NCBI GenBank assembly: GCA_946803715.1
Contig: CAMPET010000002.1
Location: 918,161 to 982,160 of the forward strand
Length of the DNA stretch: 64,000 bases
Direction: 5' to 3'
From: Beroe ovata
Taxonomy: Eukaryota; Ctenophora; Nuda; Beroida; Beroidae
Positions within the stretch are counted from its first letter, which is position 1, and every line of letters starts with the position of its first letter. Under the pieces are notes generated by a model. It made no database searches. It had not been told where the DNA came from and worked only from the letters and a program-made list of their open reading frames with translations. The position numbers and the translations under genes were made by a program. This document shows, one piece after another, positions 35,406 through 48,000 of this stretch.

Positions 35406-36190
35406 ACGAAGTATAAGTAAATTCATGCTAATTTGGTGCAGTGTCAGGCAAAATTTTACAGTCACATTTTACCTGATCCGTTTTCGCGCGCGTGCCTGCA
35501 TCTACAGCATCATGTGGCGCGAACGTCGCGCGTGGAGCATGGCGCATGTTGGACAGGAATTGACATTATATTCATTCAATTGATATTAAATCATTTGCAT
35601 TTGACCCTTCGAGAATTTTGTTTCGCTTCGCGCACGCGCGGCGCGCCACATGCTGCGCGTCTCCTTTCTACGACTTTTCAGTTCACTGAGTAGAAACAGG
35701 GGCGCGCAACGTGTGCACAGCGCCGCAAGTCTAGCCTATTCAGTAATCAGTGCTCTCATCCGCGCGCAACGGATGTTCCCGCGCTGCGTGACCCAAATAC
35801 TCCGCGCGCGCTGCGCGTCTCCGTGGTTTCTACGACTTTTCAGATCACTGAGTAGAACAGGGGCGCGCAACGTGTGCACAGCAACAGACAAAGGGTATTG
35901 CGCAATAAGTTAATTGCGCGCGCAAAACGAAATTCTCTACAGGGTCCATCATCGATCGACAACCCTACCCTACTCCCACCCAAATCTTTCATCAATCTGT
36001 AAATAGTAAATCATGTAATGAACTGTAATGGTATAAAATCTGAAAATCATAGATTTATTCATTCTACAATTCCTATCAGTTCTTAATTTGGGTACCTTGA
36101 AAAAAGGTTACTTAACAATGATACAACTGTTTGAGATTGGCACTGAATATTTGAGTTGATCTTCTGTCAAAAACATTCTATTCTATTCTA
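35406..36190. repeat. CpG-rich region with a dispersed repeat in two copies
   Basis: The phrase 'cgacttttcag.tcactgagtagaa.caggggcgcgcaacgtgtgcacag' occurs at about 35667-35725 and 35829-35882, and again at 56610-56656. The reading frames here are made of this repeat and are not convincing genes. The stretch after 35950 is A/T-rich with no feature seen. Confidence 0.65.
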
Positions 36191-36199
36191 TTCTATCAC

Positions 36200-37470
36200 T
36201 CTTGACTCTACAATTCTACTATCACTCTACAATCCCTATGAACATTAACTCTCTTATGTAAAGGTTGGTCTGTCTTACCAACATAGCCTAAATTACTAAC
36301 TGTACACTGAAAATAAAAAATAATGTTTGTACTCCAACAATCCCCACCACTACAACCCATCTCAATACTGTTGATCACAACTACCCCCTTCTTCGACATC
36401 ATCAGACATGTCAGCTTGCTTCCTCCACAGATATACATCTCCCACTGATGCCCCCTGATCCTTGTTCAATGTCAGATCTTTCTGTCTGAAGAGGATTGGT
36501 CCTCTGAGTGTTGGTCCTCTCCTAAAGACTGTTCTCACAATTGTCGGTGAATCTATCTCACTGTTTTCAGCACCTGTGTTTACCTTCTTGTTGATGTACT
36601 GCTTCAACTCCCTCACCCTTGAGTTGTAAGTTGTGCAGAAGGGATTAAGGAACCCAGTCTTTCCTCTTTGTTGGTGTTATGGTCACAACATCAAACCTTC
36701 ACCTTCGCAGCACCAATTTTAGGTTAAACCAATTTAAGAGGGTATTCACATTGGAAGAAGTAGTGTGCCAAATTGTCCAACTCATTGCATAGTGTATGTC
36801 ATCACTGATGATTCTGCGATATCTCAATGCTTGACTAAACAATACCCAAGACAACATTACTTGGGTGAAAGTTGGTTCAGAAAAGAATGGGCATCTGTTG
36901 ATTTCTGATAGATATTGGTAACCAGCTTCTTGTCCATAAACTTTGCATTCAGGAAACACTGTAAACGTTTGAGGGGAAATCTCCAACCTAAAGTTCTTGT
37001 GGTTTTTCTGCACAGTCTGAATCCGATTATATTATGAAGCAATCAAACCCTCCTGACCATAATAAAGTGCCATCATCAACAAATCTAGCAAAAAATCTAT
37101 ATCAACTGTATTTACATAAATTTACTGATCAAAAACATAAAAATCTGCAATATCCTCTAAATGAACACTTAAAGTGTGGCTTATTGGCACAGAGTCCTTG
37201 ATTTTGTACCAATTATCCCCAAAGCTTGCATACACAGAATTGAGAGAATTAACCGACATTTCAAGGAACCCTGATCCCATTCCTGCCTACATTTGCTGAT
37301 AGCTGATAACATAGAGACTGACAACATCCATAGCAATGATGTGGCCTGTGAATGAATTTTCATCACTGAAACCAAAAAACCTCTGTAGGAAGTCCGTAGT
37401 GTCCATCACCCTGTCCATGCAAAAGTCACTTGCCAGCAGTCCAAGAAAGTCAGTTGGGATGCATTTAGGT
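36200..37470 (-). pseudogene. Decayed Penelope-like retroelement with GIY-YIG remnant
   Basis: Conserved pieces occur in the expected order on the minus strand but in different frames, broken by stops. Reverse transcriptase motif A is MDVVSLY near 37340-37320. Motif C is FARFVDDGTLLW near 37095-37060. A post-RT segment with PTFTQVMLSW..LRYRRIISDD lies near 36880-36800. A GIY-YIG-type segment YVGKTDQPLHKRVNVHRD lies at about 36290-36225. This combination (RT with DV.SLY, then R.RRI.SD, then GIY-YIG) is characteristic of Penelope-like elements. Multiple frameshifts show it is inactive. Confidence 0.8.
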
Positions 37471-37479
37471 ACCGTTCAC

Positions 37480-38786
37480 ATATTACATAATCAGCCGAGG
37501 GGGGGGAGAGGGTTTCCACATGATTACGCTTGATTACGGAGGGGGGAGCGGGGTTTTGGCCTTGATTACGTTATCAAGACATCTTTAGAATTCTTGGCCC
37601 TCGACGCCTGTCAGACTGTTGGACAACAAAAAGGTACCAATAAACACAACAATAAGACAGCAATAAGGCAACAAGCGACTTAAATTTAGACAACAATAAC
37701 ACAACAATGAGGCAACAATTCACTTGTAGCACTAGCATCGGTTAATTATGTTAATTAACTCTACCATACTTTTGAAATCCGCACCATACCATGCGACCTT
37801 CGCTCATACCTATCGTGTGACCCATACCTATCATGCAACTCATACCTATCATCATGCGACCCATATCTATCCCAAAAACATATCAAGTATGCGTGTATAG
37901 GACAGAAATAAGTGACGAATAAGTGAAATGTTGCCTTATTGTTTTCCTATTGTTGTCCTTTTGTTTCATCGGCACCTGCACTTGTTGCCGTACGGTACAA
38001 CTCTTTGTTTTGGGTATATAAATGCGGTTTAACTAAGGGAACTAAACTTTGGGTGTTAGTTTTAAGAAACGAGAATCAAAAGTGCTCCTTCACAAATTTG
38101 ATGATTCGAGCATGTAAAAGAATGCACACAGTCGAATCTTACATTCTGACCGGTCTATTTTTGACCATAAGCCTAGAGATAAACACGCAATTTTAAGAAA
38201 CGGTACACACAGCTGAACGCATGGATTCATTCATGCCGGTTTCTACTGTCGGAGATGACAAGTTGATAGAAAGCGACCGTGTAATGAGAATGCTTTTCTA
38301 TTCACACATGAAGGCAGTGGATGCTATGTTTGATTTGCCATGTTATATAAATGGAGATAAAATAAACTATTGTTTTTCTAAACTATTGTTTTTCCTGTAA
38401 TTTGGTTGTAAAGTGAAGTCATGTTTTTTGATTTTTCTAAATGATTCCTTTACTAACAAGACATCCTTGCCAATAGGTGCTATATCCCAGAAGTTGCTGA
38501 GTATTGTTGAAACCGGCTCCACCATTTAGCAGTCCCATCCATTACAAACACCTATACCCTTTCATCAGACTACCGCATTATAATTTCCTGTTGTTGCTGA
38601 ACCACTTATCATGTAACACTCCAGAAACTTCTACTCTAGCTTTGGTGAGAATGTGGTCACAGATTGGCATGGATGAAAACCTCCGATTTCGTCGCACTAA
38701 TAACTTAATAATTAACTAATAATTAACTTTTTAGTTATTAACACCCTTTCTCACTCTGTTTCAGATTGCATACATTGAAGTTTTTA
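37480..38786. other. Intergenic with repeat fragments
   Basis: No gene is supported. At 37490-37555 are two copies of a 'tgattacg...ggagggggga' motif. The ACAAC-rich repeat at 37630-37735 matches 18061-18240. At 37775-37870, 'cataccta.c.tgcgaccc' units repeat about four times. Segment 37930-37975 carries the ACAAC repeat in inverted orientation. Confidence 0.6.
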
Positions 38787-41514
38787 ATGTCTGTTCAAAA
38801 TCCTCATCACTTTTCTCCCCTTTGGTTATTCAACAATTCAAAGGTAGGTAAAATCAAAAGTTTGACAAAATCTCAATCACACATGTTGACTGTTTCCTCC
38901 AGTGTGACTTTTGCCCTCTCTATTGTTTTGCATTAGCATTTGCACCATGGGTGCGCTTTACTATGATAGCTGTTCCATTGTCCAGAACATGTACAACAGT
39001 GTAGAGAAATGGGAGCTTTCGCAATGGGAGCTTTCGCAATGACAATTATGAGTGTTACATAACTCATCGGGATTTGATTTTGAACCTAAACCTTACACTA
39101 TTTCAGCAACTTGCTGGCCAGAAGACTGTTAAATCGGGATTCGCCTCTCTCAATGGAGGTTGGTCTATTCCGCCTCTATGTTTAGTCACATTTAACCGGT
39201 CTTCCTTGTTTAGCATACGTTCATTAATGTCTATATAGGTATTGTTGTTTGTAAAATTGTTGTATCACAGTGCAAAACAGCGAAACCAGGATACAAATTT
39301 TCGCAAGCATAATTCAATTCGACGCGTAACCGATTTGAAATCCATACTATTGGGGCTGCGCAGGCAAATCCGATTTTCAGTCTGAAACTCAATAACATAG
39401 AATACGACATGCTATGATATGTAAGTTGTGTACATGTCCATCATTATACATGTCTATCATGATGCGATATCTATATTGTGAAATTCGCATTATGATAGAC
39501 ATTGCTTAGGAAGGCTGTTGTCTAAATATTCAATATTGCGTCACAACGTTGCGATTTCGCGCAGCTAGATGAAAAATCTCATGCAATATTACTGGTCACG
39601 CGAGGGGTCGCACTGAGATACGTAAATAACAAGATTAAGTCCGTTGTAACAAGATTGACGTAGTATACACGATTTATGTAGTTTTGAATTGAATTGAATT
39701 GTATACACGTTGAAGATCCAAGTAACCAATTATCGTTCTAGTTAACTGCCAAATCTGAGAAATCTAATTACAGTGATTTACGGAATTGATTAAATTTCAA
39801 GCTTTCGACAGCATCGCTGTCTGTTATGTGTTAATTCGTGACTCGCCAATTTCTGTGAAATCTCTTCATATGAGCGCGAAATATACAACTTCACCTTATT
39901 ACTAGCAAATTGGTGCTATGGAAATTGTGTGAAAACAACGCGCGTGATCATGAAAACAACGCGCGCGCTCAGATCGCGTGTAGCTGCAACATAGAGACAA
40001 GGGTGACAGAATATGTATATTGATTCCGTAGTCTAAGGGGATTTGTACTTGATGGTCGGTTCTTCCGCCTCGTCTCTCACAGTAAGACTAGCTTGTACAT
40101 ATACTCGTTGTAATGGAGTACTGTGTAGGCACCCGATGTTTAACACAGTAGTTGATTGCCTAATCACGTATTGAAACTCGGATTATCTTTTGTTTTGATT
40201 CCCAGAAGTATTGACGTAACCCTAGCTGTTATTGTGGTATGTTTAACAAGTCTCAAGATGTATATGTATATCAAATGTCATTATAAGTTGTGTCACGTTT
40301 TTAACCAACGAATCCAAACCGGGCGATTGTAACGCTACATTGTAACGTGATTCATGGTAACTACAGGGCACGTTCCCGTGAAGAGAAGTTTCTCTGATGA
40401 TAGACCTGCAGCTATAATCACACACCTTGACTCCTCCTTCAAAACATCCGAATTCGTAAGTTTCGTATATCCCCGTGTTTCACACATATGTCACATGTTT
40501 CCTTATACCAGGCTTCACTTGACACCTCTTTTCAGCCCTCGCTGCAATCAACCAAACCAAATAAGTCAGTGACTGTCAGCAATGGGGCTTGGTCTGCCCA
40601 GCCAGCCCGTAGCAAGGGAAAACTCCTGAACAGTTCCACAAAGGCGAGCAAAGTGCAAGCCGTACCAGGTGGTCCGAGACCTAGGTCAAATACTGATTCT
40701 GATAAGCCGAGTCCAACCAAAGCTCGGGGGCCAAAGAGTAACGAGGGAGTAGGCAGCAAGTTTGATTTCTTTAACTCTCTACGGCTTGACGAGGGTCTAG
40801 TTGACAATGAAATAGACAACAATTCTCTGGAAGGTAATGTACACACTATGCCTAGCCACTGAAACCGTTCAATTACTTCGAATTTGCGCTTTTACATTTT
40901 GCTCCATTGACACCGCCCTTCCCCGCAGAATGTGACGCTGTTAACGGGGTTGACGCACAGAACACAGTCCCCCTTTCTTCCAGTGTTGAAACCGAACACC
41001 GGTGAGTTCACTGTTCAATCCCCCTCCCTCCCATTCACCCCATCATTTACTTACTATATGTCAGACACTTTAAACCATGTGGGTTTCCTCAGACTACTGA
41101 AAGTGATGGGCTGGTCTGACGACCAGGAACCACCTCTTACAGAGGAGGAAGTACTCTCAGCTCGTCGAGAGTTGGAGAATCACCGCAAACCTGACACACA
41201 ATCACCAACCACACTTTCTCCCTTCCCTTGGGTGAGTCCACACCTCACCACACTTGACACCACACTGTGGCACTTGACACCACGCTGTGGCACTTGACAC
41301 CACGCTGGGGTAGTTGACACCACACTGTGGCACTTGACACAACACTGTGGCACTTGACACCTTCTTTCCATTGGAGGTGCTTTTCAAAAGTCATGAGATC
41401 ATGAGATGGCGAGACTTTATTACCGGGTATTATAGAATGCTTTTGCAGGCTCCCAAGTTCTATCTACCAAGTGAGGATGAGGATCTGTCATCGGATAGCG
41501 AGGATGAAAACTAG
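38787..41514 (+). CDS. GPBP1: Vasculin (GPBP1)-like protein, seven exons
   Basis: Exons are 38787-38843, 39107-39158, 40367-40455, 40512-40833, 40929-41001, 41093-41231 and 41449-41514. All phases fit, giving 265 residues (mammalian vasculin is longer, about 470). The short first exon encodes HHFSPLWLFNNS, matching the conserved vasculin N-terminal FAPAWLNF-type motif. The diagnostic C-terminal region is VPLSSSVETEHRLLKVMGWS followed by PPLTEEEV. The last exon is acidic/serine-rich (SEDEDLSSDSEDEN), as in vasculin. Vasculins are GC-rich promoter-binding transcription regulators. The middle is basic and Ser/Pro-rich. Intron 6 consists largely of a 20-bp minisatellite. Exons 2 and 3 are the least certain. 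Confidence 0.88.
41254..41362. repeat. 20-bp minisatellite in vasculin intron 6
   Basis: Six tandem units of TTGACACCACGCTGTGGCAC with few differences lie almost directly after the donor site of exon 6. Confidence 0.9.
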
Positions 41515-41656
41515 TGTTGACACTTGACACCACACGTTACTGTGGTTGTTTACACCGCTTTACTGTGGTTGTTTACATCGCTATACTGTGGGTGTTGACA
41601 CCGCATTACTGTGGCTGTTGACACCGCATTACTGTGGCTGTTGACACCGCATTACC
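41515..41656. repeat. 23-bp minisatellite after vasculin stop codon
   Basis: About five units follow the pattern 'gttgacaccgcattactgtggct' directly after the stop codon, so they are probably in the 3' UTR. The core TTGACACC is shared with the intron 6 minisatellite. Confidence 0.85.
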
Positions 41657-43290
41657 AGTATTTTGTTAACAATGGTACACAATATGTTAGCAATGGTGTT
41701 ACAATCTTCATCCATATTTATATCGGTTTTATCAGTAACAATAGATTTGTATTTTTATAGGCTTTTTATGGACATATAATACAAAGTTTATTCACATTTA
41801 ATAAAACGAACAAGTTCAATTAATAAAAAATATAGATATGCATATACATTTTACAATTACAACTTATTCAATGATTACAAAGGAAACAAATTTGGTGCCA
41901 GGTTTTATACTTGAATTAGATTTGGTTCTTTTAATGATAGATCTTTTTACAGTTCCCTTATATCATTGATTGTGATTATGGATTAAAAACCTAAATTATT
42001 TATCACTTTAACCGTTGGTTCAAAATCATTTTGCAATACTTTTGAAATTGAAAATACCTTCATTTCTGTGGTCACCTTTCGAGTGTGGACATTGTATGTC
42101 TTATCTGACTGCGGAATCAAGATTGCGCTACAACAGACAATAGGGAAAGCACCTTAAGTACAAGTGCAGTACTCTTACTAAATTCATCGCCCTAATTTTT
42201 CGAAAATTCTTATTTTTGTCTCTTTTTCGGTAAAACTAAAACAGACATTCGCCTGGCGATGCTAGGCCCAGCTGACGAAAAAAACCTGATCAGGTTTTTT
42301 TCGGTTTCCTGATCCATCCCAAACCCTAACCCACAGGATACTTCCAAATCCTTACCCTGACCCTTACCATAACCCATTGGGTTATTACGAGTCACGTGAT
42401 ATAAAATTAGGGCGATGGATTTAGTAAGAGCCCCTGTAGGGCTCAAAACAAAAAACAGGAATTCTTGTGCGTTCCTGATGCTCGCCACTCGCGCGCGTCG
42501 TGTTGCCTTCACTTTTTAGTATTTAAATTCTTGCAAACTGAAACTTTGAGTCCCGTGACCAAGCATAGGAATAGGATGTCATTTAAACCCCCACACATGG
42601 GATATTGCAGGAATCAGCTAATTGAGCTCTATAAATAAAGCAAAGTGTCCCATAGGATTTGAGAAACTAGAAGTAGAAAGGGCGGACCCTAGTTATAAGT
42701 TATTTGTTCACTGTTACTCATGTTACTGTTAGTGTTTCTAATTCTTCAAGAAACACTTACAAGAAATTGCAAGAAACTGCAAGAAATTCTTGCATACCGA
42801 TGATAGCAGATAGTTCCGTCTTAGACGTTCAGCATTGTTTTGCTGTGTTGTGTGTCATGAGTGAGCTACGTGAAAACTTATTAACAAGATTGGGATCATA
42901 TTCACGGTCACCAATATAAAGCGTCCAGACTTGGATGCTGCATGCTTGCAATGATCGGTCACAGTAGGGGACATTGTTCAATATACTCAACGACAGTTGA
43001 TACTACTATCATGCTCTGACAGTATGACTGTTGCTCAATGACATATATGTGCTAAACCCATCAATCCACGCTGATTAACCGTGTGTGAGTGTTGCCAGTG
43101 TTAGGCGCTCAGTGCTCACAGCTGTGGCCAGTGAGAACTATGTCTCAATCTGACATATGAAATTCTCGGTTTGCGATTGCTCGTGTTATTGTTTGGCCAA
43201 CTATATATAATTATATGCTCCATTCTCTGAGTCCCATGCCCTATGTCATAGGAGAATTCACTACGATCATGAGCTCCAGCGAGCTTGAAA
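41657..43290. other. Intergenic region with a MITE-like element
   Basis: No gene is supported. A/T-rich DNA follows the vasculin gene. The 42172-42430 element is described separately. Small 'aagaaa.tgcaagaaa' repeats occur at 42750-42790. Confidence 0.6.
42172..42430. mobile_element. 259-bp MITE-like element with ~28-bp terminal inverted repeats
   Basis: The left end CTCTTACTAAATTCATCGCC (42172 on) is matched by the reverse complement CTCTTACTAAATCCATCGCC at the right end (42430 inward), with one mismatch over about 28 bp. No clear target duplication is seen. Inside, a 26-bp perfect palindrome at about 42278-42303 is centred on TGATCA, with poly-A/poly-T arms. Confidence 0.65.
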
Positions 43291-44669
43291 ATGAGTCAGA
43301 AAAGACGGGGAGGGCGTAATGACCTCAGGTCTAAGCAGAAACACGATGCTTTAGTGCCCATAAAGAGCATTTATTCGAACTTTCTACTTGAACAAGATAA
43401 AACAAGAAGAGTCAAGGTATGACACTATCAATATGACAAGGCATGTCATGACGGACAACTACTAGTTTGATTTAAATTTACTGATACTGATAGACAGCCT
43501 TCTCAATCTCAGTTCGTCCCAATCACATTCTTAATTTGGAAATCGTCAGATTATTACTGGTGAGCAGCAACAATCGTCCAAGAGACTCGAGACCAGGGCC
43601 GAGGAAATGATAGAAAGTCAATTCAAGAGTAAGTTTCAATTTCATAGCATCTGCAGATCTATAATACTGGACTATCATGTATCATGAAGATCTATCATGT
43701 ATCATGACACGAAGAGCTGTAGTTTTGTGATAACATTTTTTTCTCCAGCATCCACCCCCAACAAGCACCTACAGAAACGTCTGGAACGAGCATTCAACGT
43801 GCTGAGTGTCCAGTATACAGACATCAACCCAGCTGAGACTAGAGACGAACAACTGCTGCTCTTTGGCATGAAGGTACTCGATTAGGGAAATAATCAGAAA
43901 ATGACGGTTATAATCCGGATTAAGGGTTGAAAATGTCACGGAACCATCGATTGTAAATGTAACGAATGATGAGATGGGCATTGGGCATCAGGTTCGACAT
44001 ATTTTCCCACTTTATCTCCAATCTCAGCCGGCGAGCAAAACCAAGACCAGTCCGATCAACACAACATCTGGGGGCAAATCGAAGAAAATTAATTCTAAGT
44101 TGGAGTTCGATGGGTGTATATTCAACACCAAAACCACTGAAGTTGAAGAGAAAAAGAAAAGAAAACCGTTTTCAGCGTTTGGTGAGCTATCGTCAATTTT
44201 TAGATCGATTTTCCAATTCTTGAGTGAGTATCTCCATCATCTCCCAATCTTGTTTTAACCAGGCTTGAGATCAAAGGAGCCTCACCAAATGTACGGTAAC
44301 AAAACAAAACTGTACGGAGAGGACGTGATCATCACGCAAACCGACAACACCACTGTACCACCTGGCAACAATGGAAACGTGGTACCACCTGGTAACCATG
44401 GAAACGTGGTAACATGCTCCAACTGTCATGCTGCCCAATGTGTGTGCAACATCACACTGGACGTAGCAGTTGAACCAGTACCGGGAACCAAGACAAGCCC
44501 CCCTCCGGGTTCCAGCTCACGGAAGTACTCTATTTTCAAATCAGGGGTATTTAAACCCCAAACTCCACTTTCCGTAGTGGGTGTTCAACGTGTTCTGAGT
44601 CCACCATCGACATGCACCTTCGTGAAGAAGACAAGCCGGAGACACACCGAGTGGAAAGGTGTGGAATAG
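43291..44669 (+). CDS. Unknown protein, five exons, Cys-rich patch
   Basis: I do not recognise the family. Exons 43291-43416, 43568-43628, 43749-43873, 44028-44181 and 44263-44669 join in phase to 290 residues. The N-terminus is basic (MSQKRRGGRNDLRSKQK). A helical, charged middle contains KRLERAFNVLSVQ. A Lys-rich NLS-like EEKKKRKP follows. The last exon has an 11-residue tandem repeat (VPPGNNGNVVP/VPPGNHGNVV) next to a possible metal-binding CSNCHAAQCVC patch, then an S/P-rich basic tail. The overall look is of a nuclear protein. An upstream out-of-frame ATG at 43269 opens a short uORF. The gene is convergent with GOLGA2, with 429 bp between the stops. Confidence 0.65.
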
Positions 44670-44670
44670 A

Positions 44671-44701
44671 AGTGATGAGTCATCACTGATGACTCATCAC
44701 T
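44671..44701. repeat. Hairpin / AP-1-like palindrome just after a stop codon
   Basis: Fifteen-base arms (44671-44685 and 44687-44701) are perfectly complementary with a 1-nt centre. They contain TGAGTCA and TGACTCA, which match the AP-1 consensus. It begins 2 nt after the stop of the unknown gene, so it may be a 3' UTR structure instead. Confidence 0.7.
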
Positions 44702-45098
44702 GACGATAGAACACGAAATGTAGATGCGGGATTATATCTAAAAATGCCGCTGCCGGGTTTTACAACAAACTGAATCATCATTACATCACTAATTAGAGAT
44801 CAAAACTATCTTAAACGGAAAAACATCATTCATAGCTCAGGTTTTAATTTTAATCACTGTTTTCTGCCGAAAATATTCTACCAAAACGTTTCACAAAAGT
44901 GCAAATACTCAGTCCAAATTATAAAACAGATCAAACAGTCACACATTTCTTTCCTTACCTTGAAATACTTAACCTTCACTTAACAATAACCAAACGGAAT
45001 TCACATTATCTCAAATGGTATAATGCCGTCACATAATAATGTCTAAAACTAAATTCAAAAAGTTGGTATTATATGGCTAGAGTATGTGTCGTCGAAGT

Positions 45099-48000
45099 TC
45101 ACATGTTTTGAACGGGTCCCCTGTTTCCAGAATAAACCGGACCGGTCACCATATCTGGGGGAATCTGGTTTGTTCTCAGCCGGAGTTTGCCGATTATTTC
45201 CAACATTTCATCACGCGTAGTACTCATAATGCTGAGAGCACTCGTAGTCGATGTGATGGAATCCGATCTCTGTCGACCAGAGGTGTGATGTTGTGAGTCG
45301 GGCTCGTCTATTATACACGGTAAATCTGATATCAGGAGCTGTAATCTAGTGATGTGTGCCTGGAAAATATGTCATGATAGCATTATTATTCTTATTATGG
45401 TCAGATATTCTGTAGAAATGTCTTCCACGACGTTTCAGTTTAACAAGATAATTTGGTGTGATATATCTGACACATTTACAATGCTTCACTGTACATCGAT
45501 TACGACACATGCGAGTGTAAATTAGCAGATAAAATTTCTTTTTTGTCGGAATTTTGCTGAAATCCGGGCGTTTTCACGCGCGTTCGTACGCGATAAACGT
45601 CACATGGAAATGCTGTAACTTCACAATCACACGCATAATCGTCACTGCGCGCTACGTAAACACAAACATTAAGTTGCGACAGCCCGAAATGTGTGCTAAG
45701 TGTTGAGCCAGTATTTCGAAATCAGCTTAGAATCACTAATCAGCTTTTTTTCAACAAGCAGGTTTGTTTCATGAGAAAATCAGGAGCAAGAAAAATCAGC
45801 AGAGACAGCGATTGTGGTAATCACCTGCATTTCAGATCTCTCATTTAACAGTTTATTGATAAAATCATCCTTTTGCTGGAATTTCATTTGTAATGCCCGT
45901 CTTTGTGACTGGTATAAGGATATATACTCTCCTGAAATCGAGAATAAATTGATAAGATGCTTTTCTTTGGAATAGGAGTTTAACTTATCTAATCAATTTG
46001 ATTTCAAAATCCCCTGTATAATTTGATTCCAGATTATTCGGAACATAGAAATTTGAGTATGCGACAAACAAAAGCATCTTCGGTATATGCAAGCACATAA
46101 GACGTACCTATGGTGTCTGTTTCTCCTTCCAAGAGAACATTCTGATATTCCATATCCTTCAACTTTTCCAACAAATCAGCATTATCCTTCATGACATTTG
46201 CAAACTTCATCTGATGAAAACTTAAGTTATAAGAGTTGACTTAAGCGAGGCGTCGGACCAAATCAGAAATAAATGATAAGAAGGTAAATGAAGATTAAAG
46301 TCACCTGAAGTTTTTGCATGTGTCGCAAATATTCGCCACTCTCACTCCCCTTGGCCGCCAGGTCCTTCAACTTTATCTCAAACTCTTGTTCAGTTGATTC
46401 CATTCCCTCCTTCATACCCTTGCACGAGGCAGTATCCTCTCCACATTCATCCCTCACACCCTCCTTATCCTTAGTAGCAGACAAATCGCCCGCCCTCTGG
46501 AATTGTCCAGCTGACGTCAGGGAGACGCTATCATCTCCATCCTGTAACGATCCATTCAACCCCGGCAAACTAATCGCACTGTCCGATCTCAGCCTGTCAC
46601 TTTCGCTCGCGGTATCGTAGTGCTGCGTGGCAAGATACATGTGCAGTTTCTGTATCACGGCCGATTGCCGCACTATTTCCTGTTTGTACCGCTGCGTCGT
46701 TCGTTCGTGCTCTTCTGTCGCCCGGGAGAGCTGCATTTCCAGAACACGGACATGCGCTTTGAGCTTCCGCTCAGCTTTCGTCTGAGTCTCTTCTGCGATT
46801 GACAGAATTGAATGAGAAGTGAGTATATAATTATATAGACTCAATTGCGTGGTGTCAACAAAAGATATGGCAATCGATGCCAACCACAATGCACAAGAGC
46901 CACAGAAAACTGGTATTGATGAAAAATATTGTTATTGATGTAAGTGAAAGCGGTATCAATGCCAATTGGTGTCAATCCATGATGATAACTGCTTAGCATC
47001 ATGGTGTAAATGGTGAAGTGGGGTTAAGATATGATAGTGCTATAGTGGTGTAAATGTAAAGTGATGTCAACCTATGACAGTGGTGTCAACGCAAAGTGGT
47101 GTCAACCTATGATAGTGGTGTCAATGCAAAGTGATGTCAACCCATGACAGTGGTGTCAATGCAAAGAGGTGTCAACCTACGATAGTGGTGGGGGGATGCA
47201 ACGTGCATTAATGTGCATTAATGTGCAATAATGTGCATTAATGTGCATTAATGTGCATTAATGTCAATGTCAGTTTTGCGTTTTTTTGAAATACTGACAT
47301 TAATGCACATGTTTATTTAAGTGAGAATATCAAGAACTTCAGCTCATCTGAGTCCCAAATAAGAATGAAAAACCAATCGCACACAACAAGGTCCCCGACC
47401 TACGTTGATTTTAAGCCCGACTGATGACTATGACAGCAATTCAAGCCACAGATACCACTTCTCGATTTGGGAATATCGATTACTGATACTATTTCTCGAG
47501 TTGGAACATCCATGATCATCAGTGACCAAATAGGGAACCATAAGCTGTCATCACAGACCATCAGGAATCATAATGAGTATCAAGTGGTCGCACAGGACCT
47601 TATGGAGCCATGAGGCGACACAAATAACCGTGGATAGAACCCTTTAGAACCGATAGGGGCCATAGAAAATCATCAGCCAACATAAGGGGATACAGGAGCC
47701 CGTCAGGAGGACCTNCAGCCATGTAGTGAGAATGCAATTCCTCCTCTCTAGCTTTCAAATCCGAGGCCCCCTTATTGGTGAAATAGTGCACCAACTGGTT
47801 GTACTGTGTCTGTAAACTGGATCTGAGATGAAACAACTGATTATCATTTTGTCCAAAATGCAGTAGTTTCCACTGCAACAACCTCGCAATTGCCTTACCT
47901 GAGATTCTGCTAACCTGAAATTCTGCTTACCGGAAATTCTGCTGAAGCTCGGACAACTGACTCCTGAGCGCCTCTACTTCATCCTCATGCGAAGTCTGGA

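Noticed and set aside
35433-35913. Two overlapping plus-strand frames rich in Arg/Ala/Ser
   Set aside because: They translate a tandemly repeated CpG-rich repeat, with no homology.
41254-41362. CRISPR-like regular repeats
   Set aside because: The 20-bp units are directly tandem without spacers, in an intron of an animal gene; this is a minisatellite.
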